Of a DNA stretch of 28,285 bases, positions 15,364 to 22,782 are shown piece after piece (position 1 is the first letter of the stretch; the number at the start of each line of letters is the position of its first letter). The translations under genes and the position numbers were made by a program. The stretch lies in contig DAINSQ010000050.1 in NCBI GenBank assembly GCA_036741235.1, forward strand, positions 1 to 28,285. The letters run 5' to 3'. The DNA is from JABWBR01 sp036741235 (GTDB lineage Bacteria; Bacteroidota; Bacteroidia; Chitinophagales; Saprospiraceae). Below the pieces are notes generated by a model. The model had not been told where the DNA came from. It searched no databases and worked only from the letters and a program-made list of their open reading frames with translations.

Positions 15364-16272
15364 TCACTTAGGTATTTTCACAGTATACGTCTTCTTCTCC
15401 TTATTCGTCAGCTTATCGCTGATTAGCCAGGGGTTGTACACCTTGAGCATACGGTAGGTAGTGCCGTGTTCTACGGCGAAATCGCCCCAATTGGCAACGG
15501 CATCTTTCACCTCAACGGTTTTAAAGTTGTCAATGGGTGGATAGCCGTCTTTTTCATCGATATAAAAGCCGAAATTGCGGGGATCCTCCAGGATTACTTT
15601 AAAGGCGATCAAGCGGAAAACGTAGCGCGAAGTTTCTGAATTGAGGTTGAGGTCGTAGTAGCTCTTGGCGCGTTGCAGGGCAAATTCTTTGGCCATCCTG
15701 GTGCCGCCCATATTATAGGCGCCTGCCGCGTTGGTCCAGGCGCCGAAGCGCTTTTTGTAGTCTTTGATATAGCGGCAAAAGGCCTCGGTAGCTTTTTCAA
15801 TATGGTAGCGCTCGTCGATTTCATCATTGACTTCCAGGCCGTAACCTTTGGCCGTATTGGGCATAAACTGCCAGATACCGCGGGCGCCGGCGCCGGAGAC
15901 GGCGTTGCGCAGGCTGCTTTCAGCCACTGCCAGGTATTTGAAATCGTCGGGCACATCATTTTCCTTTAAAATTTTTTCCATCAAAGGAAAATAGCGGTAA
16001 GCAGCTTTGATATTGAGGATAGTATTGGATTGCCAATAGGTATTGGAAAGCAGTTCGCGATCGAGGCGCTCGCGCACGTCAAAGTTGTCCATCGGCACCG
16101 GTTCGCCGGCAAAAGAAAAAGGCCGGTCGAGGTTGACCGGTTTGATAATCTGCGGCAGGGTGTGGTTGACGCCGTTGCTCGCCGGGTCTGTTTTGTCGGA
16201 ATAAGAAGCCAAAACGGCTACCGTAAAAAATGCCGCCATGGCCAGGGTGTACCACTGAACGCCTTTTTGCAT
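15364..16272 (-). CDS. Lytic transglycosylase (Slt/MltD-like, GH23), membrane-anchored or secreted
   Basis: A 302-residue peptidoglycan-cleaving enzyme that cuts the glycan between MurNAc and GlcNAc to leave 1,6-anhydro-MurNAc. A hydrophobic N-terminal segment (about 7-24) exports or anchors it. The GH23 domain (about 95-235) shows the catalytic Glu118 in LAVAESSLRN, the GARGIWQFMP motif (about 129-138), and AAGAYNMGG (about 182-190). The C-terminal stretch (RMLKVYNPWL...KKTYTVKIP) looks like a LysM-type peptidoglycan-binding module. The start MQKGVQWYTL is preferred over the ATG at 16308 because it puts the signal segment first. A promoter match lies at 16346-16377. Confidence 0.93.
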   Translation of the reverse strand: MQKGVQWYTLAMAAFFTVAVLASYSDKTDPASNGVNHTLPQIIKPVNLDRPFSFAGEPVPMDNFDVRERLDRELLSNTYWQSNTILNIKAAYRYFPLMEKILKENDVPDDFKYLAVAESSLRNAVSGAGARGIWQFMPNTAKGYGLEVNDEIDERYHIEKATEAFCRYIKDYKKRFGAWTNAAGAYNMGGTRMAKEFALQRAKSYYDLNLNSETSRYVFRLIAFKVILEDPRNFGFYIDEKDGYPPIDNFKTVEVKDAVANWGDFAVEHGTTYRMLKVYNPWLISDKLTNKEKKTYTVKIPK

Positions 16273-16345
16273 GATGCTGCTTTTAGTTGCTTTTAATATC
16301 ACTAACAACGCCGGAACAGGATGAAGCGTTGTGTTTTGGCATTCG

Positions 16346-16377
16346 TAAAGGTAAGATTGTTGTGGAAAATTGGCAAA
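16346..16377 (-). promoter_or_regulatory. Putative Bacteroidota-type promoter of the lytic transglycosylase gene
   Basis: On the minus strand TTTG (16374-16377), a 20-base spacer and TACCTTTA (16346-16353) match TTTG-N(17-23)-TAnnTTTG in all but the last base. The start codon at 16272 is about 74 bases downstream. Confidence 0.4.
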
Positions 16378-16398
16378 TGAAAAAAAAGCTAATAATAT

Positions 16399-16490
16399 TA
16401 CTGTTTTAGCGGTAAAATTTTATTGCGATTGTATTTTTTAGTTGAATTTTATGATAATACATTTTATTTTTGCTGTTAAAGCAGTAAAAT
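16399..16490 (+). promoter_or_regulatory. hipB operator-like direct repeats with a promoter
   Basis: Two 20-bp boxes with 16 identical positions lie at 16399-16418 and 16471-16490. Shared core: ctgtt, two variable bases, agc, one variable base, gtaaaat. The second box is a partial palindrome (ctgtta/aagcag) and ends in the AT of the hipB start codon. Between them TTG (16442-16444), 20 bases, and TATTTTTG (16465-16472) fit the Bacteroidota promoter consensus exactly. Box 2 would cover the start of transcription, consistent with self-repression by HipB. Confidence 0.6.
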
Positions 16491-16719
16491 GAACGTTTTA
16501 GCTATTGCGCAAATCGTATACTGGCACAGAAAAAAAGCCGGATTGTCGCGAGAGAAATTCGCCCGGTTGGCCGGCGTAGGGAAAACTGCGGTTTATGACC
16601 TTGAGCATGCAAAGCCAACCATACAGTTGGATACCCTGATGAAAATTCTTGAAGTACTCAATATTCAAATTCGTTTGGAAAGTCAATTAATGGCACAATA
16701 CGAACATGAAAAAAGCTAA
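16489..16719 (+). CDS. hipB: HipB-like helix-turn-helix antitoxin/repressor
   Basis: A 76-residue DNA-binding protein of the XRE/HipB type. The HTH covers about residues 7-58: IVYWHRKKAGLSREKFARLA, then GVGKTAVYDLEHAKP (recognition helix), then the dimer-forming segment DTLMKILEVLNIQIRL. It is the first gene of a hipB-hipS-hipT operon; its last 14 bases overlap the hipS start, which implies coupled translation. By analogy with HipB it should repress its own operon and bind the kinase complex. In HipBST of enteropathogenic E. coli, the small HipS rather than HipB neutralises the toxin, so HipB may be mainly the repressor here. The initiating ATG is the last base pair group of an operator-like box. 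Confidence 0.9.
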   Translation: MNVLAIAQIVYWHRKKAGLSREKFARLAGVGKTAVYDLEHAKPTIQLDTLMKILEVLNIQIRLESQLMAQYEHEKS

Positions 16720-17023
16720 CATATACGTGCACAACGTTCTTGCCGGGGTTTTGACGGAGTTGGAGCCAGGGCGGCAATACCGGTTTGACTACTTGCAGAC
16801 ATACACAGGCCCCCCTGTATCGCTTACCATGTCCACCGCATCGAGAAGTTATACCTTTGATGCATTTCCCGCTTTTTTTGACGGTTTACTGCCGGAAGGC
16901 GCTATGCTTGAAGGGTTATTGACGAGATTAAAAATTGATCGGCACGATTATTTTTCCCAACTGATAGCTACCGGGGGAGATATGGTTGGCGCCGTTACTT
17001 GTTTTGAAGCAAGCGATGAATAA
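16706..17023 (+). CDS. hipS: HipS-like protein (stand-alone HipA N-terminal subdomain)
   Basis: A 105-residue protein equal to only the N-terminal subdomain 1 of HipA (Couple_hipA family), here as a separate gene. Recognised from the order: YVHNVLAGVLTE, then YRFDYL.. TYTGPPVSLTM, then FPAFFDGLLPEG, then DYFSQLIATGGDMVGAVT. In one-gene HipA these segments are fused to the kinase. In the tripartite HipBST system HipS is the antitoxin that blocks the kinase active site; a tryptophan of the E. coli protein is reported to do this, but this protein has no tryptophan, so the contact must differ. It overlaps hipB by 14 bases and hipT by 8 bases. The three overlaps mean a stoichiometrically linked operon. 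Confidence 0.88.
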   Translation: MKKANIYVHNVLAGVLTELEPGRQYRFDYLQTYTGPPVSLTMSTASRSYTFDAFPAFFDGLLPEGAMLEGLLTRLKIDRHDYFSQLIATGGDMVGAVTCFEASDE

Positions 17024-17951
17024 GTGTCCCATTTCCTATTTGTCATGCGAGGGGCAAAGATACGCCGCGGAGGGGCTTGCATTGTTGAATCGCAGGTTAA
17101 CGACACTGCTCGACTTTCCTTATTCTGCATCCGAACAGCGATACGAAGCCGGTCAGCGCATGCTGCGAATGTCCATCCAGGGCGTACAGCCCAAATTGAG
17201 CGCCGCATTGAATACCAGAAAGCAGCGTTTTGAGTTGGTAGAAACAGGAGGACAATTCATCATCAAGCCACCGCACGGCATTTACGACCAGATGCCCGAA
17301 AATGAAGATTTAACGATGCGCCTGGCAGCGCTGATCGGCATCGAAACGCCGCTTCACGGCATGATGTGGTGCAAGGATGGCAGTCTGAGCTATTTTATCA
17401 AGCGCTTTGACCGGTTGGGGCGCCACAACAAGTTGGCGGTGGAGGATTTTGCACAATTGGCCGGACTTCGCAGAGAGACCAAATACGATTATACGATTGA
17501 AAAGGCCGTCAAATTACTGGATGAATACTGCACGTTTCCCGTACTTGAAAAATATAAGTTTTTCAGATTAATCCTGTTTTGCTACGTTACCGGTAATGAA
17601 GATATGCATCTGAAAAACTTTTCTTTGATCACCAGAAATGGCAAGGTTGAGCTTTCCCCCGCTTACGATTTGATCAACAGCACGTTGGCGCTCGGAGGAG
17701 CTGAAGAAGAAATGGCCCTCATGCTTGCCGGCAAGCGCAAGGAGTTCAGAAAGCAAGAGCTCATCGATTATTTTGGAAAAGAGGTTTTGAAGCTCAATCC
17801 AGCGGTAATTTCGGCAACTTTATCTGATTTTGAGCGCATCCTCCCACAATGGCATTGGTTGATTGAGCAATCTTTTTTAAGCGAAAAAGCTATTCAAGAT
17901 TATAAATCAATGTTGAATTCCCGGGCGAAGCGCATTTTAGGACACCTTTAA
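17016..17951 (+). CDS. hipT: HipT-like serine/threonine kinase toxin (HipA core)
   Basis: A 311-residue HipA-type kinase without the N-terminal subdomain. Motifs: Gly-rich loop S53-I-Q-G-V-Q-P-K60; ATP-side Lys84 in FIIKPPHG; catalytic Asp196 and Asn201 in GNEDMHLKNF; metal-binding Asp218 in PAYDLINS. Ser53 matches the autophosphorylated serine of HipA (Ser150 region); the second position of the S-x-S pair in E. coli HipT is Gln here. HipA kinases arrest growth by phosphorylating aminoacyl-tRNA synthetases (GltX for HipA, TrpS for E. coli HipT); the target here is unknown. All catalytic residues are intact, so it should be active. The ATG at 17016 overlaps hipS by 8 bases; an ATG at 16986 would overlap it more. 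Confidence 0.92.
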   Translation: MNKCPISYLSCEGQRYAAEGLALLNRRLTTLLDFPYSASEQRYEAGQRMLRMSIQGVQPKLSAALNTRKQRFELVETGGQFIIKPPHGIYDQMPENEDLTMRLAALIGIETPLHGMMWCKDGSLSYFIKRFDRLGRHNKLAVEDFAQLAGLRRETKYDYTIEKAVKLLDEYCTFPVLEKYKFFRLILFCYVTGNEDMHLKNFSLITRNGKVELSPAYDLINSTLALGGAEEEMALMLAGKRKEFRKQELIDYFGKEVLKLNPAVISATLSDFERILPQWHWLIEQSFLSEKAIQDYKSMLNSRAKRILGHL

Positions 17952-18001
17952 ACGATTGCCCGTATTGATAGTCAAATCTTTTACTCAAAGCTCTTATCAC
18001 C

Positions 18002-20338
18002 ATGCAGCGACTTTTACTACCCCTGCTCTTTATCGTTTTTGCGATAAGCGGCAACCAGCGCGCCGCCGCCCAGGATTTTTATGCCATTGACGCCATTCAA
18101 GAGATCCGCATTTATTTTTCGCAGCCCAACTGGGATTACCTGCTCGATTCGCTCAATGCCGCCGACGAAGACGCCCGCCTTATCGCTCCGCTGTTGATTA
18201 TCAATGGCGTTGCTTTCGACAGTGTGGGCGTAAAATACAAGGGCAATAGCTCCTATAACCCCAACCGGCCCAAAAACCCCTTCAGCATCGACCTCAACGA
18301 GGTGATCGACCAGGATTACCAGGGCCACACGCTGATCAAACTGTCAAATGGATTTAAAGACCCTTCCTTCCTGCGCGAAGCGCTGGGTTACGAAATCGCC
18401 AATCAATATATGGCCGCGCCGAAGGCCAACTACGCCCGGGTGTATGTCAACGACAATTACCACGGCTTATACACAAACGTAGAGAGCGTGAAGTCGAAGT
18501 TTTTGAGCGAGCGCTTTTACTCCAGCGACAACGCCCTGTTCAAATGCGACCCCACGATGGGCGCTGCCAATCCGCCGGGCTGCCCCCAGCCTATGGGCGG
18601 AGGCGCCACGTTTACCTACCACGGCGCCGACTCGACCTGCTATATGCGTTTTTATGAAATAGAATCCGATTACGGCTGGAACGAACTGGTCGATGCCGCT
18701 AATGTGTTGAATAATACCCCCATCAATACCCACCTTGCTTTTGATGTCGACCGCATTTTGTGGATGCTGGCCTTCAATAATATTCTGGTGAACCTCGACA
18801 GTTATAGCGGCTCCGGACACAACTACTACGCCTACAAAGACGACAACGGCCGCTTTTGCCCCATTTTATGGGATCTCAACGAAACTTTCGGCAGCTTTTC
18901 CAACGCCGGACTTCCCGGCCCCGGGCTCAACCTGGCCCAAATGCAGCAACTCGACCCGGTGCTGCACATCAACAATCCCAATCGCCCTTTTATTCAAAAA
19001 ATACTGGCCAACCCCAAATACCGAAAAAGCTACATCGCGCACATGCGCACCATTTTAGCCGAAAATTTTGTCAATAATAACTACCAGACCAGGGGGCAAA
19101 GCCTGCAGGCGCTGATCAATACGGCGGTACAGGAAGACGTCAACAAACTGTATTCCTACGCCAATTTCCAGTCCAACCTGCTCAACAACGTCGTTTCCGG
19201 CAATTCCACCATCCCGGGAATCGCTACGCTGATGGAGGCCCGCGAAACCTTCCTGCTCAGCCACCCCGAATGGCAGCACATCCCCCCCGCTATTGCGAAT
19301 GTAAACCCCGGCACAACTACTGCTGTGATCGGCAACAGCGTTCAAATTACAGCGACAGTAAGCAACGCCACGCTGGTGCGCCTGCGCTACCGCTTCACCA
19401 GGGCCGGCATATTTGTCGAAGCGCCTATGTTTGACGACGGCGCCCACGGCGACGGCGCTGCCGGCGACGGCGTCTACGGCGCTTCCCTGACGCCCGGCAT
19501 AGCAGGCAAAACGGATTACTACATTTACGCCGAAAACAATACCGCCGCCATGTTTTCGCCCCAGCGCGCCGAACACGAGTTTTATACACTTACCGTCACT
19601 TCCGGTATGGGCATCGCTGCCGGAGCTGTGGTGATCAACGAATTCCTGGCCGCCAACGACCAGGGCGTCACCGACCCCGCCGGCCAATACGAAGACTGGA
19701 TTGAGTTGTACAATACCACCAGCGAGGATATTTCCCTGGAAGGCGTATTCTTGAGCGATGACGCTACAAACCCGGATAAGTGGGCCTTCCCGGCAGCGAC
19801 CATCCCCGCCGGCGGCTTCCTGTTGCTGTGGGCCGACGAAGACCAAAATCAGGAAGGTTTGCACACCAATTTTAAACTATCCAAAAGCGGCGAGGAAATC
19901 CTGTTGTCGAACACCGACGGCTCTATCATCGACGAGGTAGTATTTGGCGCCCAGGAGACCGATGTATCCTGGGGCCGTTGCCCGGATGCCACGGGCGCTT
20001 TCACGGCCATGACGCCCACGCCCGGCAGCGCCAACCTCGATTGTACAACCGCTGTTGCCGAACCGGGCGAAGTACGCATCTCACTGCGTGTATTCCCGAA
20101 TCCATTAGCAGAGGGGCAATCGCTCACCTTAGCCATCCAAAGCCCCGCTGTGCAGGAAGGATATTTGTCGCTTGTCAACGGGCTGGGCGTTGAGTTGTAC
20201 GCGCAGCGCCTTTTACTACATGCAGGTATGCAGGAAATTGGCCTGGACGTTTTGAAAAATCTGCCGCGAGGCCTGTACTGGATGCGCTTGGCTACGGCAA
20301 GCGGGGTAATTTCCGCAGGTGTGGCGGTAGGCCGTTAA
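18002..20338 (+). CDS. Secreted CotH kinase protein with lamin-tail domain and T9SS C-terminal sorting domain
   Basis: A 778-residue exported protein. Signal peptide (1-23, ending AAAQ); CotH-type protein kinase domain (about 28-425) with GVKYKGNSSYN (about 76-86), D266 in LVNLDSYSG, and D291 in WDLNETFGSF, the family's metal/catalytic aspartates; an Ig-like linker domain (about 428-535, with FDDGAHGDGAAGDGVYG); a lamin-tail (LTD) domain (about 540-680, VVINEFLAAN...EDWIELYN); and a C-terminal T9SS type A domain (about 694-778, RVFPNPLAEGQ). CotH proteins phosphorylate spore-coat proteins in Bacillus; in Bacteroidota they are secreted and the substrate is unknown. The domains predict an extracellular, possibly cell-attached, kinase. 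It lies 50 bases after hipT on the same strand; whether it shares a transcript is unclear. Confidence 0.93.
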   Translation: MQRLLLPLLFIVFAISGNQRAAAQDFYAIDAIQEIRIYFSQPNWDYLLDSLNAADEDARLIAPLLIINGVAFDSVGVKYKGNSSYNPNRPKNPFSIDLNEVIDQDYQGHTLIKLSNGFKDPSFLREALGYEIANQYMAAPKANYARVYVNDNYHGLYTNVESVKSKFLSERFYSSDNALFKCDPTMGAANPPGCPQPMGGGATFTYHGADSTCYMRFYEIESDYGWNELVDAANVLNNTPINTHLAFDVDRILWMLAFNNILVNLDSYSGSGHNYYAYKDDNGRFCPILWDLNETFGSFSNAGLPGPGLNLAQMQQLDPVLHINNPNRPFIQKILANPKYRKSYIAHMRTILAENFVNNNYQTRGQSLQALINTAVQEDVNKLYSYANFQSNLLNNVVSGNSTIPGIATLMEARETFLLSHPEWQHIPPAIANVNPGTTTAVIGNSVQITATVSNATLVRLRYRFTRAGIFVEAPMFDDGAHGDGAAGDGVYGASLTPGIAGKTDYYIYAENNTAAMFSPQRAEHEFYTLTVTSGMGIAAGAVVINEFLAANDQGVTDPAGQYEDWIELYNTTSEDISLEGVFLSDDATNPDKWAFPAATIPAGGFLLLWADEDQNQEGLHTNFKLSKSGEEILLSNTDGSIIDEVVFGAQETDVSWGRCPDATGAFTAMTPTPGSANLDCTTAVAEPGEVRISLRVFPNPLAEGQSLTLAIQSPAVQEGYLSLVNGLGVELYAQRLLLHAGMQEIGLDVLKNLPRGLYWMRLATASGVISAGVAVGR

Positions 20339-20356
20339 GAAATGTATGGTAACATT

Positions 20357-20386
20357 GCCTCAGCTGGGGTGAGGCTCCCTCCTCAC
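20357..20386 (+). other. Overlapping, mutually exclusive hairpins after the CotH gene
   Basis: gcctca (20357-20362) can pair with tgaggc (20370-20375), and gtgagg (20369-20374) can pair instead with cctcac (20381-20386). There is no T-run, so neither is a classical terminator. The remaining part of the 190-base gap (20339-20528) holds a second possible nested structure (atgcc 20422-20426 with ggcat 20474-20478, enclosing ttactt/aagtaa). Confidence 0.35.
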
Positions 20387-20528
20387 GCCTTGCCTGATTA
20401 ATATATTCAAAAAACTTATTAATGCCACATTCGTAAGCTGTTACTTTTATTGTATGAAAATAAGTAATGAAACGGCATCAATCTGTATTAATAAATGATT
20501 AGAAATTATTCACCAAAAAATCACAACA

Positions 20529-21593
20529 ATGCGTGCCTTACATTTCCTATGGTTGGGATTATTCGTTATGACACTTTTGTCAATAGGATGCGGTCCCGCC
20601 CTGAAACTAAGTACCATCCACCCTGATTCTGACAAGCTCATCACTTTTGAGGCTTCCAGAGGACGAGTATCCGGCGGTATTTCACAAATGAATATAGAAG
20701 TTGGCGGCACTGTCGTCAAAACGCAAGCCGGTGAAAACGCTACATATACCGGCGGGCCTTATGCGCCTTTTTCCAACATGCAATTACCTTACCGGGCTTT
20801 TGCTAATTTAACGGCCGGTGGAACAAAGTCGACTTCCGGCTGGGTTTATGTTGCCAACCCCAAAGGCGTATATACTTTCACGACCCCTACAGGCTCCAAC
20901 AGTGGATATCCCAATGGAACCAACGAGCAAACAGGCGCTAATTTATACCGTCTTGATCACGCCATTGTACGCAATCATGCGCTTAATGCCATTTTGGAAT
21001 ACGCTTCCGACAAAGGGATAGATCCAGTTACTGTTTCCAACACAGCCGACCATATGGTAGCTGCCGTTGCTTATTATGTAGACAAACACATGAGTTGGCG
21101 CGACGACTCCACCAATCAGACCGTTTTTGCTTCAAATGGTTTTGCTTCTTACACCCCCGGGTGGGATTTCCCACAGCCCGCCGATCTTACCCTGCGCATT
21201 TCCGGAAACCTGGCCAATGCCGATCCCAAAGATGATTTTATGGGCGATTGCGAAGACCACGCCATTCTGCGTTCTGCTTTGCTCCGAGCGCTTGGCTTTG
21301 CTCCCTGGGCCATTTGGGATGCCATTGACAACCCAATTACACACGAATACAACGTTGTATTATACGAAGGCGCATATCGACTGATGGATTATGGAGAGAT
21401 CGATCGCTGGCTTGATACGCATACCTGGTCTTCCCACCAAAGTCATTTCGGCTGGAACGAAAACAACGGTCCGCGTTATGTAGACCCCGCCAATCACGAT
21501 TACCTGAAGAACAACACGGATAATTTCCCGGGTGGAAAAGCATGCCCGGGCGCGTGGACATATTTGAAGTATTACAAGGATTCTTGCAAGTAA
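20529..21593 (+). CDS. Transglutaminase-like lipoprotein
   Basis: A 354-residue envelope lipoprotein (lipobox LLSIGC, Cys21). The C-terminal half has a transglutaminase-like catalytic triad: Cys241 in GDCEDHAILRSALLRALG, His272 in THEYNVVLYEG and Asp287 in YRLMDYGEID, in the order and spacing of the papain-like transglutaminase fold; the Cys-Glu-Asp-His context is typical of bacterial members acting as proteases or amidases. The middle (about 140-190: VRNHALNAILEYASDKGID) resembles the usual N-terminal helical part of the domain. The N-terminal 120 residues are unrecognised beta-like sequence with many Gly/Ser/Thr, perhaps a binding module. The catalytic residues are intact; the substrate is unknown. 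A secreted partner gene follows 39 bases downstream. Confidence 0.83.
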   Translation: MRALHFLWLGLFVMTLLSIGCGPALKLSTIHPDSDKLITFEASRGRVSGGISQMNIEVGGTVVKTQAGENATYTGGPYAPFSNMQLPYRAFANLTAGGTKSTSGWVYVANPKGVYTFTTPTGSNSGYPNGTNEQTGANLYRLDHAIVRNHALNAILEYASDKGIDPVTVSNTADHMVAAVAYYVDKHMSWRDDSTNQTVFASNGFASYTPGWDFPQPADLTLRISGNLANADPKDDFMGDCEDHAILRSALLRALGFAPWAIWDAIDNPITHEYNVVLYEGAYRLMDYGEIDRWLDTHTWSSHQSHFGWNENNGPRYVDPANHDYLKNNTDNFPGGKACPGAWTYLKYYKDSCK

Positions 21594-21632
21594 TCAACCC
21601 CCTTTTTCGTTTTTTATTAAAATACCAAAGTC

Positions 21633-22538
21633 ATGAAAAACAGCATCTTATTGTGCACCTGCTTTATTTGTGCGCTTGTCACGGTACAAGCTCAGGATAA
21701 GAACAAAATAGAGCCCGTGCAATTTTATAATGGAGCGATAACCATTGAACAGCTCAAAGGAGTCATCCGGATCAGCCCGGAAGGTACACCCCGCGCCGAT
21801 TTTGATTTAGATTTCAACAATCGTGCAGATAAAGAAGAAGTTGCCTCGTTTGGATTCCGAGGGAAAGATGTTCGAAGAGTTGCATTGGGAGCAAAGCAAT
21901 CTTCTTCATTTAAAACTGAACCCACAATCAAACGTAGCGGAGATCAATCACCTGTACAAAGTGCAGTCTTTGATTTGATGCTTTATGCCAATAATCAGCT
22001 TATCGCTCAGGCGGTAAATAACACCGATATTCAAGTAGTGTTGCCGCCCAATATTCAGTTAATCAGATCGAATATGGCTTATGAACGCAGCAGCAATCAA
22101 GCCGGAGAAACCGTTTTACGCCTTTCAGCTAATAAAAGTTACCCCACCGAATTGGTACTCGTTTATGCTACTGACGGCGCAGGCCTATCCATCGAAAAAA
22201 CATTTAGCAAAACGCCCGTTAAAGCGCGAGACCGGATAACAGTTAATTTGAAAATTGTCAATACCGGTTCGCGCAAGTTGGAAAAAATAGTTGTGGAAGA
22301 CGATTACGACTCCCGCGATTTTACCGGCGAAGGGGCCGGCTTCAGCCAATATTCCGGAAGGGAAAATGACAAACGTTTGTTGTATAAATCAGAAATACCT
22401 TCCCTTAATCCCGGCGAAAGCAGCGTTATTTCCTTTGAAATTACCGCGCTTTTTGATGTAAAGCATGTGACACTGCCTGCAGCATCCGCTTCATCGGGCG
22501 GTCGACTGCTGGGCGTGAGTAACAAAATTAAATTGTAA
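21633..22538 (+). CDS. Secreted protein with a DUF11-like domain, function unknown
   Basis: A 301-residue protein with a signal peptide (about 1-20, VTVQA). The C-terminal part (about 190-290) reads like a DUF11/CARDB beta-sandwich: LSIEKTFSKTPVKARDRITV, then VNLKIVNTGSRKLEKIVVED, then LNPGESSVISFEI. The N-terminal half is beta-rich with no named family. No T9SS sorting domain is seen. It probably forms an operon with the transglutaminase-like lipoprotein 39 bases upstream and may be its substrate or partner, but this is position only. A palindrome tctgat-c-atcaga (22541-22553) follows the stop codon directly, and a strong terminator is about 120 bases further. Confidence 0.75.
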   Translation: MKNSILLCTCFICALVTVQAQDKNKIEPVQFYNGAITIEQLKGVIRISPEGTPRADFDLDFNNRADKEEVASFGFRGKDVRRVALGAKQSSSFKTEPTIKRSGDQSPVQSAVFDLMLYANNQLIAQAVNNTDIQVVLPPNIQLIRSNMAYERSSNQAGETVLRLSANKSYPTELVLVYATDGAGLSIEKTFSKTPVKARDRITVNLKIVNTGSRKLEKIVVEDDYDSRDFTGEGAGFSQYSGRENDKRLLYKSEIPSLNPGESSVISFEITALFDVKHVTLPAASASSGGRLLGVSNKIKL

Positions 22539-22782
22539 AGTCTGATCATCAGAGCTAGCGCGGTTAATAAATAAGCATTCCGTTCTGCCTTCTCGCCGCG
22601 ATTACTGCGGGGCCTGCGACAGGTCCAGGGTTGAGCCCTGTTTATGTGAAATAGTAAAACGGCCTTACTTCAACCAATAAGTAAGGCCGTTTTATTGTAT
22701 GACAATAATCAGCAGCCCGAGATGACGGCAATTAGAATAAGCAACAACAAGCGGTATTAGATTTGTATAAAATTATCGCTTT
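22539..22782. other. 244-base intergenic region before the DUF6544-like gene
   Basis: Largest gene-free stretch in the window. It holds the 13-bp palindrome at 22541-22553, a weak stem cagggttgagccctg (about 22626-22640), a strong terminator (22655-22694) and a TAGATTTG box (22758-22765) matching TAnnTTTG that could be the -7 element of the following gene; no good -33 TTTG is found at the proper distance. No ORF or RNA gene is apparent. Confidence 0.5.
22655..22694. terminator. Strong bidirectional-looking terminator hairpin
   Basis: aaaacggccttact (22656-22669) and agtaaggccgtttt (22680-22693) form a perfect 14-bp stem with a 10-base loop, extended by T-A at 22655/22694. The A-run on the left arm and T-run on the right let it work on either strand. 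It separates the DUF11-like gene from the next transcript. Confidence 0.85.

Noticed and set aside
19055..19864. Minus-strand ORF of 269 codons opposite the CotH gene
   Set aside because: It is antisense to the lamin-tail and Ig-like parts of a clear secreted protein; composition is typical of a shadow frame.
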